From Oryza sativa Japonica Group (Eukaryota > Streptophyta > Magnoliopsida > Poales > Poaceae): a DNA stretch of 64,000 nt. A program made the position numbers and the translations under genes. Below, in pieces: positions 11,194 through 21,945 of this stretch. The stretch spans positions 1,856,501-1,920,500 of the forward strand of contig NC_089045.1 of assembly GCF_034140825.1 (NCBI RefSeq). Reading direction: 5' to 3'. The notes beneath the pieces were generated by a model. It searched no databases. It saw nothing but the letters and a program-made list of their open reading frames with translations, and was not told where the DNA came from. Each line of letters opens with the position of its first letter. Position 1 is the first letter of the stretch.

Positions 11194-14185
11194 ATGCCAA
11201 GGACAGATAATGCTGCTTCTGCCAATTCAGTTGAACCAGACAAATCAGAAGAATGTTTGGAGTTTGATGATGAAGAGGAGGAGGTAGAAGAGGAGGAAAT
11301 TGAATATGAAGAAATCGAGGAGGAGATAGAAGAGGAGGAGGAGGTAGAGGAGGATGAAGATGTCGTGGAGGAAGTTGAGGAGGTAGATGAGGAGGAAGAT
11401 GAGGAGGAAGATGAGGAATCTGATGAAACTGAAGGTGTAAGTAAAACTAAAGGTGTTCACCAGAAGGATGTTACTGAAAAGGGAAAGCATGCTGAGCTTC
11501 TTGCTCTTCCTCCCCATGGTTCTGAAGTATATGTTGGAGGCATCTCCAGTGATGTATCTTCTGAAGATCTGAAGAGACTATGTGAACCAGTTGGAGAAGT
11601 TGTGGAAGTAAGTACTGCTTACATTGTTCGTTTTATGTTTCCATGTGGCCTGTTTTGTTCTGAATTACATATTCTCCCGTTTTATGCAGGTAAGAATGAT
11701 GAGAGGAAAGGACGATAGCAGGGGATATGCTTTTGTTAATTTTAGAACTAAAGGTTTGGCATTAAAGGTTGTCAAAGAATTGAACAATGCAAAACTGAAG
11801 GTTTGTTTTCTGTTGAACTTGAAAGTTGATTATCATGCCATCTGATATGCAATGTCTATACTGTCGCTCCATCAGTGCCATTGAGATTTTATCCTAAGAT
11901 TGGTAATTGATCAAGCAAGTTCTGGACATTTTTACTACACTTTTTTCAGTTTCCAAATGTGAACTGGTAGAGAACAAAATAGTGATTTCACTTGGATATT
12001 ATCATGCAATAAGCTTTCCTTTTTTTTTCAGTCTTATTGCACTTATATCTGCAGTTAACTTCTGTTGATTTTGACATAGCACAGTAATCTCACACATCAG
12101 CTGTTCTCCCTGTTTCCCTGGATATGTAGGAAGAAAGAGGGAGGGGCACACATATCTACTATACATGATCTCTAGTAATATCATGGTTTTGTAACTTCTA
12201 ATATTTGGTTAAAACTACTGGATTATGCCATTAACAGGAAGCACTTGTTCATGATTGGGAGTGGTGGTAGCTTATGTTCTCTTACCAATAGTTTTGGAAA
12301 ACATAGCTTTGCTGCCCTGGACACACATGTGCAGAATATTTCCTGGTTCCCTGTTATAGCTGACAACTGATCTATCTTGATCTTTTATACCAACTGAATT
12401 TTTTCATTATGCTTCTCGTTACAGGGAAAGCGGATAAGGGTTTCTTCCTCGCAGGCTAAGAACAAGCTTTTTATTGGAAATGTACCCCATAGTTGGACAG
12501 ATGATGATTTCAGAAAGGCTGTGGAGGAAGTTGGTCCAGGAGTATTAAAAGCTGATCTCATGAAGGTATGTATCCGGGTAGTTCAACAACTTTGTTATGC
12601 ACTCTCGATCTTCTTTCTCCTAAAAATTTCTTTGTACTTGTAGGTCTCAAGTGCAAATCGCAATCGGGGTTATGGTTTTGTTGAATACTACAACCATGCA
12701 TGTGCAGAGTATGCAAGGCAGGAGATGTCTTCCCCAACATTCAAACTAGATTCAAATGCTCCTACAGTCAGCTGGGCAGATCCTAAGAATAACGACTCGG
12801 TCTCTACTTCTCAGGTTCGTTCAAGCATAACATGAACAATTTTACTTTTCGTGTATAATTCTTATACCATGATGTTTTATATGAACTTGATTATTTTACG
12901 TGTGTTTTCAGGTTAAATCTGTATATGTGAAAAATCTGCCCAAGAATGTTACTCAAGCACAGCTGAAAAGACTGTTTGAGCACCATGGAGAAATTGAAAA
13001 GGTTGTTCTTCCTCCTTCAAGAGGAGGTCATGATAATAGGTATGGTTTTGTTCACTTTAAGGACAGGTCCATGGCCATGAGGGCTCTGCAGAACACAGAG
13101 AGATATGAGCTTGATGGTGAGCTTTCCTCTTGCCCTGTAATGACCCACTATGCTTAGTCTGGTTTGTCTGGTGCATTCAAGGTCTCACATATTTCTCTTA
13201 ACAGGTCAGGTCCTGGATTGCTCACTTGCGAAACCTCCTGCTGCTGATAAGAAGGATGATAGAGTACCACTACCTAGTTCAAATGGAGCTCCATTGCTCC
13301 CGAGTTATCCTCCACTTGGATATGGTATCATGTCAGTACCAGGTGCCTATGGTGCTGCTCCTGCTAGTACTGCACAGGTACATGAGTACATCATCATCAT
13401 AGACCCCTATGTCCGATCAATGAGGAAATACATGTAGAAAAGGATGATTGATGCCCTTCTAACCATTGTATGCTCTGCTTTTTGCAGCCTATGCTGTATG
13501 CTCCAAGAGCTCCTCCAGGGGCAGCAATGGTTCCAATGATGTTACCGGATGGTCGTCTCGTATATGTTGTGTAAGCGCTACCAACCATCTTTTCTAAAGA
13601 AAAGCTAATAACATGTTACTCCCTCCATCCACAAAAGTTACACATATTACTTTTGACACCAAGACCAAAGAGAAATTAAATCATCTTGGATGTTACAAAA
13701 TCAAGGAGTGAATGCAAGCATGCAACCAATGAGTATTTAGATGACTCCTTGGGTTCTAATAAAACATTTAATTTATCTATTCATTTAAGTTTTGAATGCA
13801 TAAAGACTACAAATAGGAACAACTTATTTGGAAAAACTCAAATGTGAAATAGGTGTAACTTTTGTGGATTGAAGGAGTATCACTTATCAGCATGAGATGA
13901 GATGAAGTGACTTCTGTTCAGTTACACGTCATTTTGGCATTTCCATTGCTGATGATATCTTCATTGCTTCTTTGCAGACAACAGCCTGGTGGACAGTTGC
14001 CGCTGGCTTCGCCGCCGCCGCAGCAAGCTGGACATCGTAGCGGCAGTGGAGGACGTCATGGCGGCAGTGGCAGCCGCTATGGCGGTGGTGGTGGCAGCTC
14101 CGGCAGTAGCAGGCCCGGTGCAAAACGGCAGAGAGGAGATGACAACAGCAGTAGCCGCCACAAAGGCCGGCGCCGCCCGTACTGA
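11194..14185 (+). CDS. hnRNP R/Q-like (LIF2-type) protein with three RRMs
   Basis: An RNA-binding protein of the plant hnRNP-Q/LIF2 group, expected in the nucleus with roles in RNA processing or chromatin-linked regulation. Exons: 11194-11607, 11690-11800, 12425-12565, 12644-12814, 12912-13116, 13205-13377, 13488-13570, 13978-14185. All junctions are GT-AG and the frame gives 501 aa. Residues 24-78 are an almost pure Glu/Asp tract. RRM1 (about 111-187) has VYVGGI and RGYAFVNF; RRM2 (about 190-265) LFIGNV and RGYGFVEY; RRM3 (about 282-355) VYVKNL and NRYGFVHF. The C-terminus is Pro/Gly-rich, then RGG/Ser-Gly-rich (HGGSGSRYGGGGG) and ends GRRRPY. The start MPRTDN is chosen because it directly precedes the acidic domain. 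Intron 7 hosts a Stowaway MITE. No defects seen. Confidence 0.94.
13617..13879. mobile_element. Stowaway MITE in intron 7 of the hnRNP-like gene
   Basis: A 259-bp element at 13619-13877 bounded by TA on both sides. Its ends are inverted: CTCCCTCCATCCACAAAAGT and ACTTTTGTGGATTGAAGGAG. AT-rich and non-coding. It lies within the 407-bp intron 7 without touching the splice sites. Confidence 0.88.
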
Positions 14186-14680
14186 TCTGATCAGCATAGC
14201 TGTAGCTACCACTTAGAAGATGTAGTGCCGTCGCAGAAAATTACCAGAAAATCTGGTAGAAATAATTTATACTGTTTGTACTCATCGATTTATTAGAAGA
14301 ATTCGTTTCTGAAACAAGACTGTACATGCGTATTTACCAGTATTTTCCAATATCGCAGATTGCTGAATCTGAAGAGGCACTGGTACAGTATAAGCCAGTT
14401 TCAGGTCTATTTGTAAGCTTGTTTTACATTATCTTTCGCTTTTGCAGTACCGTCAATTCACCTCTGTAAGCCACATGGAGTATGAGATTTCTGGGCAAGA
14501 ATCTGAGGTAGACAGTGAGGTGTGGCTTGGCTGGGTGGCGCAGCGACGTGTGTGCTCAAGACTGGAGACACGGTTGCCGCTGCCCAAGCTGAACACGTCG
14601 TGTTGCCTTGTGACTCTCTCGAGAGGCGGACGGGTACATGCCGCGACGCCAACCATTTCTAGGCTTCTAATCTAAGCCGC
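14186..14680. other. 3' UTR / intergenic
   Basis: Likely 3' UTR of the hnRNP-like gene (14186 to about 14350), then about 300 bp that may contain the promoter of the bZIP gene. No other structure seen. Confidence 0.45.
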
Positions 14681-15689
14681 GGCCGCCGCCTCCGACCTGT
14701 GCTGCTTCTCGACGAGCCGCCGCCTCCGGGGAACCTCGTACAGGGCGGCGCCGGGCCACCGCTCCAGATTCCGGTCGACCGCGAGTCCACGAAGCATCGG
14801 ACGCACGGCGACGACACTGCAATCCGGCGTTCCTGGGTCCTGGCAGCAGGTGAAAGGTGCGTGCTTTCTCCGCCTGAGAATGATTGGTTAGTTCCCTTTG
14901 CGATTAAATTGCCAATTCTTTTTCTAATTTGTGCATCAAAATTTCCGGCCATATGGTGATTGTACATGTTGTATTGGACTTCTAGGCGCCGGATTTGCCA
15001 ACTTCTAAATTTCTGATGCTTTCGCGCATGACAAAAATGACAGATCATATTTATCCATGTACTTCATTCTAATAAAATAACTCCTAGTTAATTATCTTTA
15101 GGTTGCTCATAGGGTCATAGTTACTCAGGATTGGGCTATCCGGCTATGCTGTACCGTTCTATATTCATTGATATTTTGCCTGCCCAATATTGTACGCGAA
15201 GTGCTACAGTTAACATGATCATCAATGATGCTAGGTGTCTGATTTCCATGAAACATGTTAGGTTCATGATGCTGATCTTTATTTATATACGAACTGTTAT
15301 GTATGCTTTATCTGGTCAAGTCATGCTTGATAGTTGATACATCCTTTTGTTCTGAAGAATTCTAGTACAAATTTAGGTTTTTGAAGAACAGGGCAATGTC
15401 AAAAGGTTGCAATTGTTAGGTTAGCTTCAAATATACATTTGCTGATTTGCAGCATAAACTGCCATGTCTCTGTCCAGTAGTTATGCCAATGTTTAACCTA
15501 GATTATTTCATTTACTTGAGGAAACATTTTTTTTTTGGAATTTAGTTCTCTATTCTTTGAACAGTCCAACCTGGTAATGTTATCTGATTCTGTGAATTTT
15601 CTGAACTTTATCAGGTCCTATTTGGTGTAAGAATTTATATACCTGACCAATCATTTAGTCATCTGCATCTTCTAAGTTGTTGAAAAAAT
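14680..15689 (+). other. Probable 5' leader exon and intron of the bZIP gene
   Basis: A GC-rich leader-like stretch (about 14680-14850) is followed by AT-rich DNA up to the ATG at 15690. The layout suggests a leader exon and a T-rich leader intron, as is common for plant bZIP genes; donor and acceptor are not fixed. Confidence 0.4.
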
Positions 15690-16286
15690 ATGGATGACGG
15701 GGAGATAGAACTTTCCAGCCAAATGATGTTTCCAAATCCAGAGACTCCAACCAGCCTTGATGATTTCCTGCCAAGCATCAGGACAACACGCACACACACT
15801 CATACTTGCAACCCGCCTGGTCCATCGGCAACAGCGCACACGCATACATGCTACCACACCCACACCCATGTCTTCAGCTCAGATGATGATAGTTGTGGAG
15901 GTGACAAAGCCAAGCCAAAGAAGGGCCGCAAGCCATTGGGCAACCGTGAGGCTGTCCGCAAATACCGGCAGAAGAAGAAGGCTCATACAGCACACTTGGA
16001 AGAGGAAGTGAAGAGGCTTCGTGCCATTAACCAGCAGCTGGTGAAGAGGCTGCAAGGGCAGGCTGCACTTGAGGCGGAGGTGGTATGGTTGAGGTCGTTA
16101 CTGGTGGATGTGCGATCAAGGATCAATGGTGCATTGGGTAGTTACCCGTTCCAAGCACAATGTGGAGTTAATAATGTTTTGGGTTGTGATGGAATGGCTC
16201 AGTGCTTTGCTGGAAAGCCGGAGTTGGGTGAGAGACGGATTTGTACACCTTCTGTAATGAATTGCCATATCAGCCCGGATTCCTAG
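15690..16286 (+). CDS. Group F bZIP transcription factor (zinc-deficiency regulator type)
   Basis: A 198-aa relative of Arabidopsis bZIP19/bZIP23, which bind Zn2+ through a Cys/His-rich sensor and activate ZIP transporter genes when zinc is low. Residues 34-60 are the zinc-sensor region: RTHTHTCNPPGP then AHTHTCYHTHTH. The family normally has another Cys just before the first HTHTC (TRTCTHTHTC in my recollection); here that Cys is missing. The basic region (76-100) has N85-x7-R93 in GNREAVRKYRQKKK. A leucine zipper follows with L103, L110 and L117 in heptads. The tail is poorly conserved. The single coding exon starts at MDDGEIELS, as in the family. Two other rice F-group members are known, so this copy may be specialised. 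Group assignment is firm; sensing ability is uncertain. Confidence 0.93.
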   Translation: MDDGEIELSSQMMFPNPETPTSLDDFLPSIRTTRTHTHTCNPPGPSATAHTHTCYHTHTHVFSSDDDSCGGDKAKPKKGRKPLGNREAVRKYRQKKKAHTAHLEEEVKRLRAINQQLVKRLQGQAALEAEVVWLRSLLVDVRSRINGALGSYPFQAQCGVNNVLGCDGMAQCFAGKPELGERRICTPSVMNCHISPDS

Positions 16287-17202
16287 CGATGTTATCGGAA
16301 GCTTCATGGTCTCATCTACCTCAAAGGATGAGTAGATATTGTTTATTTTGTTTCTAGCCTTTTTATCAGAAGATAAGACAGTAGTATTACAGTGCCGTGG
16401 AGCCTGGAGGGTTGATGCGTTGTTTCTTAGGTGGCATTTTACCCCTGGAATCTAGTGGAAGTTAGTAATTAGTTTTCAGGTTCGTTATCAAATACAAATT
16501 TTTGGTTTCTAGTGTAAAATATCTTTGGTTTCTATGCAGTGTAAAATACACATTTCCCCCCTATTTTCCAGAGATAATGTTCAGTTTTAGGAATTTGTGT
16601 TTTATTAGGAGCTGTTAATTCTGAGCATTTCCTTCTTTTGCAGATACTCTGTCCAATTTTATGGGTGGTTGGGTGTGGGGATATTCTCTAGGAGTTGTTA
16701 ACTATGCACTTGTACTTCTTTTGTAGAGATGATTGTTCTGTTTTTGGAAAAATATTTAGGAGCTGCATAACTCATGAATCCGATGGCTGTATAATATTTT
16801 CTGCCTGCCAAATCCCATGATTTTCCAACTCATTAACTGGATCAGGACACAAATCTGCAACAGTCAGCTGGAGATCCCTGATGAGCAGCACAAACCGGTC
16901 CTGAAACTGTTCAAATACAACAAGAACAAATTTCTTTGACAGCAGAAGTACACAAGCAACTCGGACTTCATTTCAGACATGTACCCAAAAAAACAGGTAC
17001 ACGACACACCTTTACTCATAGGCATGCAAGACCAAGTACTCGATTCACATCGCATACACATAAAAAACTCATAAATCTCAGGCAAACAAGAACATCATAA
17101 AAATATAAGATACATCTGCCCTGACAAAAATATCCAGAGCAAAGGAGATCACCAAGATGATTCACTCATTAGTTATACGAAAAGAAAGAAGCAACAGAGA
17201 GC
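16287..17202. other. Intergenic, nothing recognised
   Basis: bZIP 3' UTR followed by AT-rich DNA. A T-rich stretch at 16600-16800 and the 16850-17200 segment show no coding signal, inverted repeat or known repeat end. Confidence 0.4.
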
Positions 17203-17310
17203 TCAACCAGCTGAGGTCAATGTTTCAGTTCCAGACAAACGCTGCGATGGCGAGCACAGCGGCAGCAATAGCACGAGCGCAATGACCAACTTGGGAAAAG
17301 AGTGCTCCAT
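17203..17310 (-). CDS. Possible small secreted peptide (35 aa)
   Basis: On the minus strand a TATA-like TCTATATATATCC (about 17395-17405) is followed about 90 bp downstream by an ATG at 17310. The frame encodes MEHSFPKLVIALVLLLPLCS and a short polar tail ending at 17203. The N-terminus looks like a signal peptide or membrane anchor. A GT donor-like AACAG|GTAAGC just upstream suggests a leader intron or a different start. Another frame over the same bases ends in a hydrophobic AIAAAVLAIAAFVWN, so a spliced small peptide in that frame is an alternative. No family recognised; it may be chance. Confidence 0.25.
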   Translation of the reverse strand: MEHSFPKLVIALVLLLPLCSPSQRLSGTETLTSAG

Positions 17311-17510
17311 CTTTTCTGCTTTCGCTTACCTGTTCAGAGTTCAGATCTCAGAGCTGAGACGATACACTAGAGCATTTCGCTCAAAATGACAGGATATATA
17401 TAGAATTGCTTCATGGAATTTTCTATGACATATTGACATGGTAAACATAGTACACAGATGCATAATACAAGTTTGTCCATTTCTCTCGATCGTGTTCTGC
17501 TCGCCAGGAT

Positions 17511-18273
17511 GAATTGGGTTTGATCTTTTTTTTTTTTAAATACGCGAGGGGCGCATCTTTGTATTAAGAAGGAATAAAAGTATTTACAGAGCGGGCCAAA
17601 AAATCAAAAACACGAAGGGGACAAGATACAGGAGGGGGGAGGAGGAAGAAAATAAAAGCCTAATCTCCCAACGAATGTGGCGACCTTCCACCCGACATAG
17701 GGGTCTCCATGGCCGGTATCGCGGCTCTAGCCAACTGCCAAAGGTCCGCTTCGCCCGTCATGGCCCTAGCAATTTCCGCCCATGTCCTACTCTTTTGGTT
17801 GAAGACCCGATTGTTTCTTTCTTTCCAAATCGTCTACGCCACCAAAGTTGCAATGGTGTCGAACCCTCGACGATGTTCCTTGGCCATCCTTTTGTGACTG
17901 TTACACAGCCAAGAGTGAAAAGAGTGCTCATTGAGAGGTAGACACTCAGAATGACCAATAGCTGAAGGAGCAATCCACCATAGCTGGCGAGACTCCGAGC
18001 AAGCAACCAATAAGTGATCAATCGTCTCATCGCATTGATCACAAAGAGTGCAGCGAACCGGGTGTGACAGCCCTCGACTCCGAAGACGATCCACTATCCA
18101 ACAACGATTCAGTGCGACCAGCCACAGAAAGTACCGACAGCGCGGGGGCGCTAGAGACTTCCAAATTGGCTTGTGCTCGAGGCTGGTTCTTCCCGCGAAG
18201 AGAAGACGATACGCCAAACGAGACCCTGAGCTTTCCCAACGCCAAGAGATCGTGTCCGAATTGGGTTTGATCT
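17511..18273 (-). mobile_element. 5'-truncated L1-type LINE with 16-bp target duplication
   Basis: The direct repeat GAATTGGGTTTGATCT is at 17511-17526 and 18258-18273. Between them lies about 730 bp with a poly(T) run at its left, so the element is on the minus strand with its poly(A) tail at 17527-17540. The body encodes the C-terminal zinc-binding region that follows the reverse transcriptase in plant L1 elements (zf-RVT type): CTLCDQCDETIDHLLVAC with CxxC...H...C spacing, preceded by LAPPRCRYFLWLVALNRCW. The main open stretch is 17834-18217. Two thirds or more of the original element is missing at the 5' end. The perfect duplication and partly open frame suggest a recent insertion. Confidence 0.92.
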
Positions 18274-18685
18274 GGACGGCTGGTTTGTTGCTGCATACTC
18301 TTCTGAAAAATTCAACAAGCAGATGAGGTGCTGGCTTTGTTCCTGATGCTAGTGTTCCTTCCTTTTTGTCACTTGTCAGTTGTAACTTTCACTATCCATA
18401 CAACAAACGTAACAAAATTTCCTTTTCAGAGAACAAAACTGATGATCTGATCGACAACGTCAGTTCTTGTGGATAGTTCTTGTGTGTGTTGGTCGCATTG
18501 CATGCATTTAACAACGAGCTTAGATGATACCTATGTTCAGCTGATGCCTAATGCCAGCAGCCACAGCCATGTCGATACATCGTACATGGAGCTAATCGAT
18601 GACTCCAATGTAAGCATGGAAAACACCTAAGTAATACATCATATGCCACTCCAGTGATGAGAGGAGTTCGTCTTGCGGCGCTGCG

Positions 18686-20384
18686 TTGCTGGAGTTCATG
18701 GGGCCAGCCGCGCCGCCGTCCGAAGCCGCCGCGGCGGCCGACGATGTGGTGCTCCCGTACATCTCGCGTATTCTCATGGAGGAGGACATCGACGACGACA
18801 TGTTCTTCTGCCTGTACCCCGACCACCCCGCTCTCCTCGAGGCGCAGCAGCCGTTCGCCCAGATCCTCTCCTCCTCCTCCAGCATCGCCGGTGAGGTGAA
18901 CAGTGCACCCATGGAGGATTCTGCTGCCTTGATGATGCAGGGGAGCGGCAATGGTAGGGGACGGAAGGGTAGTAAGCATGGCGGGGACGAGCTGGAGGCC
19001 GAGGTGGGCAGGGCGAGCAAACTGATGGCCACGCCGGAGGAGGAGGAGGACGACGACGATGGCGTCGGCGAGATGTTGGAGAAGATGATGCTCAACGGGG
19101 ACGAGGACGAGGCATTCCACGGGGAGACGAACGCGCCGCGCGTCCCCGCGGAGAAGAAGTGCGGGAAGGCGGCGCGGCGGAGGAGGAGGCAGGCCAAAGG
19201 GGAGGTGGTGGACCTGCGCGAGCTGCTCATGTCGTGCGCGCAGGCGGTGGCATCGGGCAACCGCCGGAGCGCCGGCGAACTCCTGGAGCAGATCAAGCGG
19301 CACTCGTCGCCGACAGGGGACGCCACCGAGCGGCTGGCGCATTACTTCGCCGATGGCCTGGAGGCGCGTCTGGCCGGCGCGGCGAGCCTGGAGCGCCGGC
19401 TGGTCGCGTCCGCGGAGGAGCGCGCGTCGGCCATGGAGTTGCTGGAGGCGTACCAGGTGTTCATGGCGGCGTGCTGCTTCAAGTGGGTGGCGTTCACGTT
19501 CGCCAACATGGCCATCCTCCGCGCGGCGGAAGGGAGGAACAGGCTGCACATCGTGGACTACGGTGGTCAGTACCACGGCCTCCAGTGGCCATCCTTGCTG
19601 CAGCGGCTGGCGGAGAGGGAAGGCGGGCCGCCGGAGGTGAGGATGACGCTCGTAGGCCATCCCCAGCCAGGGTTCCGGCCAGCCCGACGGCTCGAGAGGA
19701 CGGGGCGCCGGCTCAGCAACTGCGCGCGCGCGTTCGGGCTCCCCGTTCAAGTTCCGCGCCGTGGCGGCGGCGAGGTGGGAGACGGTCACCGCCGAGGACG
19801 TCGTCGGCGTCGACCCCGACGACGAGGCGGCGGTCGTCGTGAACGACGTGCTCAGCCTGGGCACCCTGATGGACGAGAGCGGCGTGTTCGACGACCCGAG
19901 CCCGCGGGACACGGTCCTGGGCAGCATCCGCGACATGCGCCCGGCGGTGTTCGTCCAGGCCGTGGTGAACGGCGCCCACGGCGCGCCCTTCTTCCCGACG
20001 AGGTTCCGGGAGGCGCTCTTCTTCTTCTCGGCGCTGTTCGACATGCTGGGCGCGACGACGCCGGAGGAGGGGAGCCACCTGCGGGTGGTGCTGGAGAGGG
20101 ACGTGCTGAGGCGGGCGGCGGTGGGGGTGATCGCGGGGGAAGGGGCGGAGCGGGTGGAGCGGCCGGAGACGTACAGGCGGTGGCAGGCGAGGAATCGGCG
20201 GGCGGGGCTGAGGCAGGCGGCGGTGGAGGGCGACGTGGTGGAGGCGGTGAGGAGAAGGGTGAGGAGGAGGCATCACGAGGAGTTCGTGATCGAGGAGGAT
20301 GCAGGGTGGTTGCTGCAGGGGTGGAAGGGGCGCATCCTGTACGCTCACTCGGCGTGGGTCGTGGCAGAGGATGGTGCGCACTAG
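18686..20384 (+). pseudogene. SCARECROW-like GRAS regulator (LISCL/SCL9-14-33 type) with one frame break
   Basis: A GRAS transcriptional regulator of the LISCL branch. The N-terminus keeps the acidic LISCL motifs (ISRILMEEDIDDDMFFCLYP and DHPALLEAQQPFAQIL, residues about 25-60). Then come LHR I (VVDLRELLMSCAQAVASGN), VHIID (LHIVDYGGQYHGLQWPSL), LHR II (PGFRPARRLERTGRRLSNCA), PFYRE (RDTVLGSIRDMRPAVFV, FPTRFREALFFFSALFDML) and SAW (GWKGRILYAHSAWVV). At 19741-19744 a run of four C shifts the frame by one; three C would give the family reading GLPFKFRAVA. This may be a true inactivation or a homopolymer error. The upstream ATG at 18544 opens a 28-codon reading that stops before the main frame, so MLEFMG at 18686 is used; the true start may lie upstream. 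No intron in the conserved region, as usual for this branch. Confidence 0.88.
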
Positions 20385-20849
20385 GCAGCAGGCGCCGGTG
20401 GTGGTGTTCGTGTGTGTTCTGGGATGGGAATGCGTGTTTGCTTCTGTAACGTTGATCAGTGAAGCTATGGAGCGTTTCTTCCCTGGAGCAACTAGCGTTG
20501 GAGACTTGGAGAGCTCACAACTCACAAGAGTAAACAAGTTTAGTGGCAATGATCCTTTCAGCTCGGGACGAGCGTTCATTGTCCACTAATGTCATACCGG
20601 GATGTATCATGTATGAAGGCTAGCTCAGAAACATAGATAGCTTATTAATTCAGTGTCATTGCAGCTCATGTGCAGAATATTTGTCGAGCTCTGCCTTCCA
20701 CTGCATCGACTAATGAACTGCAAGCGCAAAAGTTCGATGCAGATCACACGAGAGAACAACTGTTGACGTTCAGAAATGCAAGAAGATACTTTTGCATATA
20801 ACTGTTAGCAATTCTCAGTTCTCACCGAAAACACCCCGACACAGTGCCC

Positions 20850-20935
20850 CCTCCACTTTTATCCGGGCTTGGGACCGGCATTGGCAGTGTTAGGCACCCC
20901 CTACCCCAAACAGAACACCCCAACATTCCGTCTAC
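20850..20935 (-). repeat. GC-rich conserved motif, RTE-LINE-like (copy 1)
   Basis: On the minus strand this reads GCCGGTCCCAAGCCCGGATA then AAAGTGGAGGGGGC. From memory this resembles a segment found downstream of the reverse transcriptase in RTE-clade LINEs. The same motif, with small indels, recurs at 28215-28290 at the matching place of the second block. No RT coding sequence is nearby. Confidence 0.35.
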
Positions 20936-21833
20936 AGATATGAAGCAAGTGAAAAAAAAATTTAATTCAAAGGCAAAAGAATCAAGTTAAGCTACCCATA
21001 GCCCATCAAACATCAAGGAAACCAAAAGGTTTAACACAAAACAACTATAATCACAAATCAGTCATCAGTAATTCACAGAGCTCTACAAGCAACCTATATC
21101 AGAGGGAGCTATACCAACGAAAAGACAAAATTCAAATGCAAATGTAACAATCACAGTAAAATATACTGGCAATGCAAATGCGCATAGGAAATAGACATTC
21201 TTGCTTACAAAGCAGGCAGATAACAATACACCTAGTACAACACACCTCATGATAAATGGAAGATCCCATTCATTCTTTCAAGGAACGACAACCAGTAACA
21301 ATCAATATTAGAACAACATGAAAAGGACGGTTGGTAGAACGCTTATGTAAAATATTGATCTCATCCAACTGAAATGATCTTAGATTATTGTCTTCACAGG
21401 ATGTACATGAAATACAAAGTCAGCGCAAGTGCATTCAGAACTAAGGACATCCAACATGGTTAATACTACTCCAACACGTACGCCTCAAGCATTAGTGCAG
21501 ACTACACACAGAAATGAAGCCACATAATTTGGATTGAGCATACCGAATTTAATTGACACAGTCAAAATGTTAGGATTGCATTTCCTAAATAAAATGATGT
21601 ACACAAACTGACAGAAGGTTATAGGCCAGGACAATTATAATAACAAGTTATCCTTGAAGCAATGTTTAATTTAGTTGCACATTAATCATCTTGTTAAAGA
21701 TCATATTGAACCACGGTGGAAAGTATAAATCCGAAATATTTCAGTTATTATACATTCAGGACTATGCGCACTATAGTGATTTTATTCCATATTCATCATC
21801 CTGTTCAGTAAACTATAAAAACTAGTATTTACT

Positions 21834-21945
21834 ATCACATATATCAATACTAAATCAGAACTGTAGGTGCATCGCTGATCACATATCAATACTAAATCAG
21901 AACTGTAGGTGCATCGCTGATCACATATATCAATACTAAATTAGA
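21834..21945. repeat. Tandem repeat, period about 46-48 bp
   Basis: Two full units and a partial third of ATCACATAT(AT)CAATACTAAATCAGAACTG followed by TAGGTGCATCGCTG. It lies within duplicated block A. The homologous place in block B (about 29340-29370) has one partial unit, so the expansion came after the block duplication. Confidence 0.75.

Noticed and set aside
11245-11517. Minus-strand Leu/Phe-rich frame opposite the acidic tract of the hnRNP-like gene
   Set aside because: It is the mirror of GAG/GAA codons; not a membrane protein gene.
18548-20579. Several long open frames antisense to the GRAS gene
   Set aside because: Shadow frames of a GC-rich coding region; no domain, and the plus-strand frames carry all GRAS motifs.
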